A stretch of DNA of 11,690 nucleotides from Phocaeicola_A sp963625535 (lineage in GTDB: Bacteria > Bacteroidota > Bacteroidia > Bacteroidales > Bacteroidaceae). This document shows, piece by piece, positions 7,459 to 11,690 of the stretch; the stretch's first letter is position 1; each line of letters begins with the position of its first letter. A model generated the notes under the pieces. It saw only the letters and a program-made list of their open reading frames with translations. It was not told where the DNA came from and did no database searches. A program made the position numbers and the translations under genes. The stretch lies in assembly GCA_963625535.1 (NCBI GenBank), contig CAVFUK010000145.1:1-11690 (forward strand), written 5' to 3'.

Positions 7459-9045
7459 ATGAAAAGATTGATTTATATTTTACTCGGATTATGTTTCCCG
7501 TTCTTACATAGCTGTATGGACGACAAGGGCAACTATACATACGATTTTGACAACATGCCAGCAATTGAACTGGATTCACTCATGTTGGCAGAGGCCCAGC
7601 AAAGCGTCTATTACATTCCCTGGAATGTAGGAGACAACGTCAAGATTCCATTGGAAATCAACTACAAATTCAAGGACCGTTTGCAGTACTATTGGTTAGT
7701 GACTGACTATCCATACGAGGCACAATCTGTAGGAAATGCACAGGTATATCCACCAGCCGACACCATTTGCAGGATGCTTAGTCTGGACTACACCGTGGAC
7801 CTTGATGCCGGGAAGACCTATTCGTTGGATTTGGTTATTATGGACACCGTGACGAACTTGAGCAAGCGGTATCAGTTCCTCAGTTATCTCAAAGTTCCAG
7901 AGGCAGGCTATGTAGGTGGCATTTACTGTTTGCAGCAGAAAGACGGACGATTGGACATTGACATATTCGGTACGCCGGCAGCACTGATATACAGCTACAA
8001 CAGCTCCAACAACTTCCATGTAAAAGACTACTGGAGCAAAGTGCACCCGGACCATCCTTTGAAAGGGGACACAGGTTCCATCTACTGCTCTGACACGGGA
8101 AAATGGTTCTATGTATTCACCGAGGACGAGGGTATGCGATGCGACAATGCTAATTTGGTGGTGATGGACACCTGGGAAAACATGTTCTACAGCGCTCCCA
8201 AGTATGCGCCCGAAGCGTTCATCTGCCTTAATAATTGCGACTTTTTGATTAACAATGGGAAATTGCACTGCCTTTACTTGAATAAGGGTGACCGTAAATT
8301 CCAGACCTACACAGGGGGCAGTTACAACCTTGCACCGTTCCTTGCCAGCAACACGGTTCCTTCGCGTCCCAAGACAGGTGTCATCACTCCCTATCAGATT
8401 GTATTTGACAAAGAGCAGAACGGATTTCGTCCATATTATAATCTGTCCTCGTCTTTAGGCAGTTTCCTGCCATCAAAAGGGACAGCTTTGTTCGATGTAA
8501 ATCATTTGGACGGAGAAGTGCTCTATGCAGGCACAGCCAACTCAAGTGAAACCGTAGCCCTGATGAAGCGTACGGACGGAAGTTATTGGTTGGACATAGC
8601 CAGTTTCTATAACGTAGTAGATGACGGAAACCTGGCCCGGCGGTCGGTCTCACTGGCAGGATGTCAGAAGATAGACCAAGCCACATGTTACATAACGGGG
8701 GAATTAGGTCCTGTACTCTTTTATGGAGCGGGCAATACAATCTATTCCTTCAGTTACACTACGGGGCAAACGGAAGCTCTCGAGTTATGGACTGGCGATG
8801 CAGGTGATGTCATCACATGCATGAGAGTCATGCCGACCGGCGGATTCCCGACCGGTGGATGTATCCTGTTCACTTCCGTATGGAACGAAGAGAAGAAAGA
8901 GGGAAAAGTAGTGGAAATCGAATTCGATACGACAACCGGTCGAGTAAACAACTTCTGGGGACTGATGTTCGGAGGACAACCGACACCTCAAGTTTACGAA
9001 GGATTTGGCAAGATTATTTCCATGACGATTCCTTTGATAGTGTAG
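7459..9045 (+). CDS. PKD-like family lipoprotein
   Basis: This 528-residue predicted surface lipoprotein carries a signal peptide ending LHSC, with lipidation at Cys19 and the following MDDKGNYTYD. That start is characteristic of the family annotated as PKD-like family lipoprotein in Bacteroidetes. A PKD/Ig-like module probably occupies about residues 25-150 (WLVTDYPYEAQ, CRMLSLDYTVDLDAGKTYSLDLVIMDT). The remaining 370 or so residues are rich in aromatics and short strands and may form a propeller or sandwich, but I cannot assign a fold. A small internal duplication, PTGGF then PTGGC, lies near residues 458-466. No catalytic motif is recognised. An AAGGAA sequence five bases before the ATG could serve as a ribosome site. 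Its place after SusD and DUF4843 suggests substrate binding or complex assembly at the cell surface; this is inference. Confidence 0.82.
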   Translation: MKRLIYILLGLCFPFLHSCMDDKGNYTYDFDNMPAIELDSLMLAEAQQSVYYIPWNVGDNVKIPLEINYKFKDRLQYYWLVTDYPYEAQSVGNAQVYPPADTICRMLSLDYTVDLDAGKTYSLDLVIMDTVTNLSKRYQFLSYLKVPEAGYVGGIYCLQQKDGRLDIDIFGTPAALIYSYNSSNNFHVKDYWSKVHPDHPLKGDTGSIYCSDTGKWFYVFTEDEGMRCDNANLVVMDTWENMFYSAPKYAPEAFICLNNCDFLINNGKLHCLYLNKGDRKFQTYTGGSYNLAPFLASNTVPSRPKTGVITPYQIVFDKEQNGFRPYYNLSSSLGSFLPSKGTALFDVNHLDGEVLYAGTANSSETVALMKRTDGSYWLDIASFYNVVDDGNLARRSVSLAGCQKIDQATCYITGELGPVLFYGAGNTIYSFSYTTGQTEALELWTGDAGDVITCMRVMPTGGFPTGGCILFTSVWNEEKKEGKVVEIEFDTTTGRVNNFWGLMFGGQPTPQVYEGFGKIISMTIPLIV

Positions 9046-9100
9046 AGACAGAAAGGACATAAACACAAATATAAATATATTCAAACCAAAAGAAGAAAAC

Positions 9101-10291
9101 ATGAAAAAATCTATTTCAAAAGGAATGTTATGCATGGCACTGTCGGCTTTTGCCGTAGTCTGCAACGCACAAGAGGCTTACAAAATCACAGGTAACACAC
9201 AAGGGTTCTCCGATGGAGCTACAGTCAGATTGACTTTAGCTGCCACACATGAGAACAAACCGCAAACGTTAGCGGAAGGTGTTATCCAAAACAATGCGTT
9301 CACACTGACGGGAACACTCGAGGAGCCACGTTTGTGCATGATTAGAATAGACGACAAAAACAAATACGGTGTAAACTCTTTCATGATTAAGGATGGAAAT
9401 ATAACCGTAAACATTGTTCAAGGCGATTCAAATCATGGTGGTTATGTGATGTTCAAAAAGTTCACTGTCGAAGGCTCAGACATCGATAAAGAGTTTCGCA
9501 AGAGAGCCGGATTCCGTGACACGCTGGACAGCATCTACAACGACTACAATAATCGTGGAAAAGAGATTCGGGACAAAGTGAATGCTGCCAAAAGATCCGG
9601 AAACGCAGAAGAGGTGAAGAGACTCCAAAGCACGGATGCCTACAAGACATTTGAACAGGATGACTTAAACTTCTTCAACCTTGTAGAGAAGACCATGTTC
9701 GAGGAATTCAAGAAGAACGGTGATTCGTTCTGGGGCCCGCTGTTGGTATTGTATAATATCAACTATTTCACGCCGAACGACCCTAAGTTCACTTCCTTGT
9801 ATGAGGGTTTTTCAGATGAAGCCAAGAACAGCTTCTACGGAAAGCTCCTGAAAAAGCAGATTTACGTTGAAGGATTGGCCGGTAAGGCCAACCCGGGATT
9901 CTCCTTGCCCGACAGGGACGACAAGGTAAAGTCCTTCACAGAGTTGAGCAAGGGCAAGAAGTTGGTTCTCATCGACTTCTGGGCATCGTGGTGCAATCCG
10001 TGCCGTAAATCCATTCCTCAGTTGAAGGAGATTTACAAGGACCTCGCCAGCAAGGGACTGGAGATTATCAGCGTTTCCATCGACAAGAAGAAAGCCGATT
10101 GGGTGAAAGCTCTCGATGCAGAACAACTCCCTTGGCCGTGCGTGTTGGACACCCAGGATGTCTTCGGCTCCAAATACAATGGCCGAGCAGTTCCTACATT
10201 CGTTTTGGTCGATGCCAACGGTATTGTTATCAGCGACATGCTCGGTGTAGGTGACCTGCGTGCAAAGATATCATCCCTTCTCTCCAAATAA
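9101..10291 (+). CDS. Secreted DUF4369-thioredoxin (TlpA-like) disulfide oxidoreductase
   Basis: This 396-residue periplasmic thioredoxin-fold protein would reduce or exchange disulfides or another thiol substrate. A type I signal peptide ends near CNA|QE (residues 21-24), so unlike the lipoproteins before it this protein is probably soluble. Residues 26-125 form an N-terminal beta domain of DUF4369 type (YKITGNTQGFSDGATVRLTL). Residues 126-190 are charged and helical. The C-terminal TlpA/AhpC-type thioredoxin domain spans about 262-396, with active site WCNPC at 297-301 in the context LVLIDFWASWCNPCRKSIPQ and the cis-proline segment AVPTF (Pro365). All key residues are present. It starts 55 bp after the previous gene with no visible terminator between, so it is likely the last cassette gene. 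Proteins of this type often accompany SusC/SusD loci, but their client is generally unknown. Confidence 0.93.
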   Translation: MKKSISKGMLCMALSAFAVVCNAQEAYKITGNTQGFSDGATVRLTLAATHENKPQTLAEGVIQNNAFTLTGTLEEPRLCMIRIDDKNKYGVNSFMIKDGNITVNIVQGDSNHGGYVMFKKFTVEGSDIDKEFRKRAGFRDTLDSIYNDYNNRGKEIRDKVNAAKRSGNAEEVKRLQSTDAYKTFEQDDLNFFNLVEKTMFEEFKKNGDSFWGPLLVLYNINYFTPNDPKFTSLYEGFSDEAKNSFYGKLLKKQIYVEGLAGKANPGFSLPDRDDKVKSFTELSKGKKLVLIDFWASWCNPCRKSIPQLKEIYKDLASKGLEIISVSIDKKKADWVKALDAEQLPWPCVLDTQDVFGSKYNGRAVPTFVLVDANGIVISDMLGVGDLRAKISSLLSK

Positions 10292-10313
10292 CCACCTTTA
10301 CAGGTAACGTGAT

Positions 10314-10365
10314 GAGCCTTTCCGACGTAGCTAGCGACAGCGAGTTCGGAAAGGCTCTCTTATTT
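10314..10365 (+). terminator. Stem-loop terminator of the susC cassette
   Basis: GAGCCTTTCCGA at 10314-10325 pairs perfectly with TCGGAAAGGCTC at 10346-10357 around a 20-base loop, 22 bp after the thioredoxin stop codon. The trailing TCTTATTTC is moderately T-rich on the plus strand, so it fits an intrinsic terminator for the cassette. No T run follows it on the minus strand, so it is less convincing for the converging ATPase gene, whose stop codon lies at 10417-10419. The rest of the gap, 10366-10416, shows nothing notable. Confidence 0.65.
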
Positions 10366-10416
10366 CATAGGGGCAGTCAAAGCAACGGATATCGTTTTTA
10401 TATACCCCACACCGAA

Positions 10417-11622
10417 CTAATACAGGCAACCGAACATCCAAAGTGGGATGCGATGTCCATTGCCCACCTCAATGTCGTCAATGGCCAAATAGCTGTTCGG
10501 CAAGTCCGCTATCTGATCGAATGTCTTGCGGACTCCACCGACCTCGAACAGATACTTGTCATCGGCCAAGAAGTCCCCTTGTTTGGGCAGAATCAGCGTA
10601 GCTACCGCACCCACCTGATTGGCGAAAAAGGTTTCGCGCATCGTCCCTTCCGAAACGTTCCCAGAAAGTGCATACATCAAGTTGGCATTATTCAGATAGA
10701 TCTTCTTGGGGCCTGTCAAATGTTTGTAATCTTTCAACTTATCCGTCAGCAACCACAACAGTCCGGCACGGTCCAGCAGATACAACATCTTCAAGGTCTG
10801 GTCGCGGGTGGACTCCAGTTGTGTGGATAGCTTATTGATGTTAGGCTCCAAGGGAACATTCTCCGCGATGACCATCAGCAGTTTCTTTATCTTCTGCGTG
10901 GTCAGGTAAGTAATGTCCTCTACAGCAGGAATGTCTCCGTCTATGACAAGCCGCGCAACTTCCGCCACACGCATCAGATAATCGTCGCCAGTCTCTTTAT
11001 AGTAAGGATAGTATCCCTTCTGGAGATACGCTTCGAAGTGCCTCAAGACCTTTACTTTGGAGGTGACGTCGAAGGCATAACCAACATGCTTCGAGAGCAA
11101 CTCTTCCAAACTAAGGGGAGCAGCCGTCAGCAGGCCTTCATATTCGAGGTACTCGCGAAACGACAGGCCGTTGAGTGTGTAGAGAGACTGTCGGCGAGAC
11201 AGGTCGGCGACAGAGTTGTCGATAGCCAGCATGGCCGACCCCGTATAGACGATGTTCAGCTCGGGATAACTGTCATAGAAGTATTTGAGCAAAGCCGTCC
11301 AGTTCTTGTATCGGTGCACCTCGTCGAAATAAACATGCGTCACGCCATGCGTATAGAGGAATTCAACCAAGTCTTCCAACTTATGAGTCTCAAACCAAAG
11401 ATTATCGAGCGAAACGTACAACACACTGTCGACATTGACGAACGTCTCCTTGATGTGTTGCAAGAGCATGGTCGTCTTGCCCACACCACGTGCGCCCTTA
11501 ATACCCAACAGTCTTACGTTCCAGTTGATTTGGCAATAAAGGTACCGTTTAAACCGCAAGTCCGTAGCAGCCAGCTTCCGGTGAAAAACGTTCAGCAATG
11601 GTTGAATGTCTGTGTAATCCAT
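10417..11622 (-). CDS. AAA-family ATPase with DUF4143-type C-terminal domain
   Basis: This 401-residue cytoplasmic ATPase belongs to the AAA_14/DUF4143 group common in multiple copies in Bacteroidetes; its cellular role is not established. The Walker A motif is GARGVGKTT at residues 43-51. Walker B is HVYFDEVH at 96-103, and a sensor-like YTGSAM follows at 126-131. The middle is helical, with a winged-helix-like stretch around 253-295 (LSTQLESTRDQTLKMLYLLDRAGLLW). The C-terminal domain includes YLFEVGGVRKTFDQI (357-371) and ends LWMFGCLY. As I recall the family, this motif is usually FEVGGK or FEIGGK, from a PD-(D/E)XK-like fold; here Val364 takes the Lys place. ATG 11622 gives the full family N-terminus. 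The gene converges on the susC cassette and has its own promoter, so it is probably unrelated in function. Confidence 0.9.
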   Translation of the reverse strand: MDYTDIQPLLNVFHRKLAATDLRFKRYLYCQINWNVRLLGIKGARGVGKTTMLLQHIKETFVNVDSVLYVSLDNLWFETHKLEDLVEFLYTHGVTHVYFDEVHRYKNWTALLKYFYDSYPELNIVYTGSAMLAIDNSVADLSRRQSLYTLNGLSFREYLEYEGLLTAAPLSLEELLSKHVGYAFDVTSKVKVLRHFEAYLQKGYYPYYKETGDDYLMRVAEVARLVIDGDIPAVEDITYLTTQKIKKLLMVIAENVPLEPNINKLSTQLESTRDQTLKMLYLLDRAGLLWLLTDKLKDYKHLTGPKKIYLNNANLMYALSGNVSEGTMRETFFANQVGAVATLILPKQGDFLADDKYLFEVGGVRKTFDQIADLPNSYLAIDDIEVGNGHRIPLWMFGCLY

Positions 11623-11650
11623 AACAGCGTGTATCTTATCTTTTCAAGTG

Positions 11651-11658
11651 CAAAGATA
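11651..11658 (-). promoter_or_regulatory. Bacteroides-type -7 promoter element of the ATPase gene
   Basis: Read on the minus strand, TATCTTTG matches the Bacteroides -7 consensus TAnnTTTG exactly. It lies 28 bp before the ATPase start codon, giving a short leader of roughly 20 bases. The -33 region would fall inside the palindrome at 11661-11686, where a TTTTCG stretch is the only partial match to the TTTG box. Confidence 0.6.
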
Positions 11659-11660
11659 GT

Positions 11661-11686
11661 AAAAACACTTTTCGAAAAGTGTTTTT
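11661..11686. promoter_or_regulatory. Perfect 26-bp palindrome over the ATPase promoter
   Basis: The left half AAAAACACTTTTC is followed directly by its exact reverse complement, giving 26 bp of perfect dyad symmetry centred between 11673 and 11674. On the minus strand it occupies the region from the -33 box to just before the -7 box of the ATPase promoter. This is where a repressor would block polymerase. It could equally be the terminator hairpin of a gene beyond the window, since the stem ends in a T run on the plus strand, or a dispersed palindromic repeat. Confidence 0.6.
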
Positions 11687-11690
11687 CGGG

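Noticed and set aside
7696..8268. 190-codon minus-strand open frame
   Set aside because: It lies entirely antisense to the well-supported PKD-like lipoprotein gene and has no recognisable domain or signal. The same applies to shorter antisense frames across the cassette.
8830..8860. Short tandem duplication in the PKD-like gene (PTGGF/PTGGC)
   Set aside because: The unit is about 15 bp, occurs twice and is diverged. It is in frame and probably part of an ordinary turn, so it is not reported as a repeat element.
10314..10357. Possible kinship of the terminator stem (GAGCCTT...AAGGCTC) with the GAGCCTTGGCTC repeat core at 469
   Set aside because: Only seven bases agree per arm, there is no 22-bp periodicity and no 18-bp terminal repeat nearby. 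Chance similarity in a GC-rich stem is enough to explain it.
10309..10830. 173-codon plus-strand open frame
   Set aside because: Most of it is antisense to the ATPase gene, and its start lies within the terminator region. The encoded sequence is low-complexity and Gln-rich, as expected for a shadow frame.

Overview
The window looks like Bacteroidales DNA (a Bacteroides, Parabacteroides, Butyricimonas or Odoribacter relative; genus not determinable by eye). The grounds are a SusC/SusD pair, a Bacteroidetes-type ECF sigma factor and FecR pair, several lipoproteins with short signal peptides ending in a Cys followed by acidic or polar residues, little reliance on Shine-Dalgarno sites, and a TAnnTTTG-type -7 promoter element upstream of the last gene.

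Layout. Positions 1-399 (+) hold the 3' part of an ECF sigma factor. Positions 400-728 are non-coding and unusually structured: a 14-bp perfect palindrome (428-441) abuts a 157-bp element (442-598) with 18-bp perfect terminal inverted repeats. Inside it lie four 22-bp direct repeats, each beginning with a palindromic or near-palindromic 12-mer. Positions 729-1892 (+) encode a FecR-type anti-sigma factor. Positions 1977-10291 (+) are a five-gene cassette with short gaps: a SusC-type TonB-dependent transporter with an N-terminal STN signalling domain, a SusD-type surface lipoprotein, a DUF4843-type lipoprotein, a PKD-like family lipoprotein, and a secreted DUF4369-thioredoxin (TlpA-like) protein. 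A 12-bp stem-loop (10314-10357) closes the cassette. On the minus strand, 11622-10417 encodes an AAA_14/DUF4143-type ATPase, converging on the cassette. Its promoter overlaps a perfect 26-bp palindrome near the window edge.

How the parts probably work together. The STN domain of the transporter, the FecR protein and the ECF sigma factor form the three parts of a FecA/FecR/FecI-type surface signalling relay. Substrate binding at the outer membrane should release the sigma factor to transcribe the susC cassette. SusC and SusD form the lidded import pore. DUF4843 and PKD-like lipoproteins probably serve as accessory surface proteins, and the thioredoxin acts in the periplasm. No glycoside hydrolase, lyase, sulfatase or protease is visible, so the substrate is unknown and need not be a glycan. 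The ATPase is a separate unit.

The least ordinary part is the 400-728 intergenic region. It could be a MITE-like insertion, an invertible segment or a multi-site operator sitting between a sigma factor and its anti-sigma factor.
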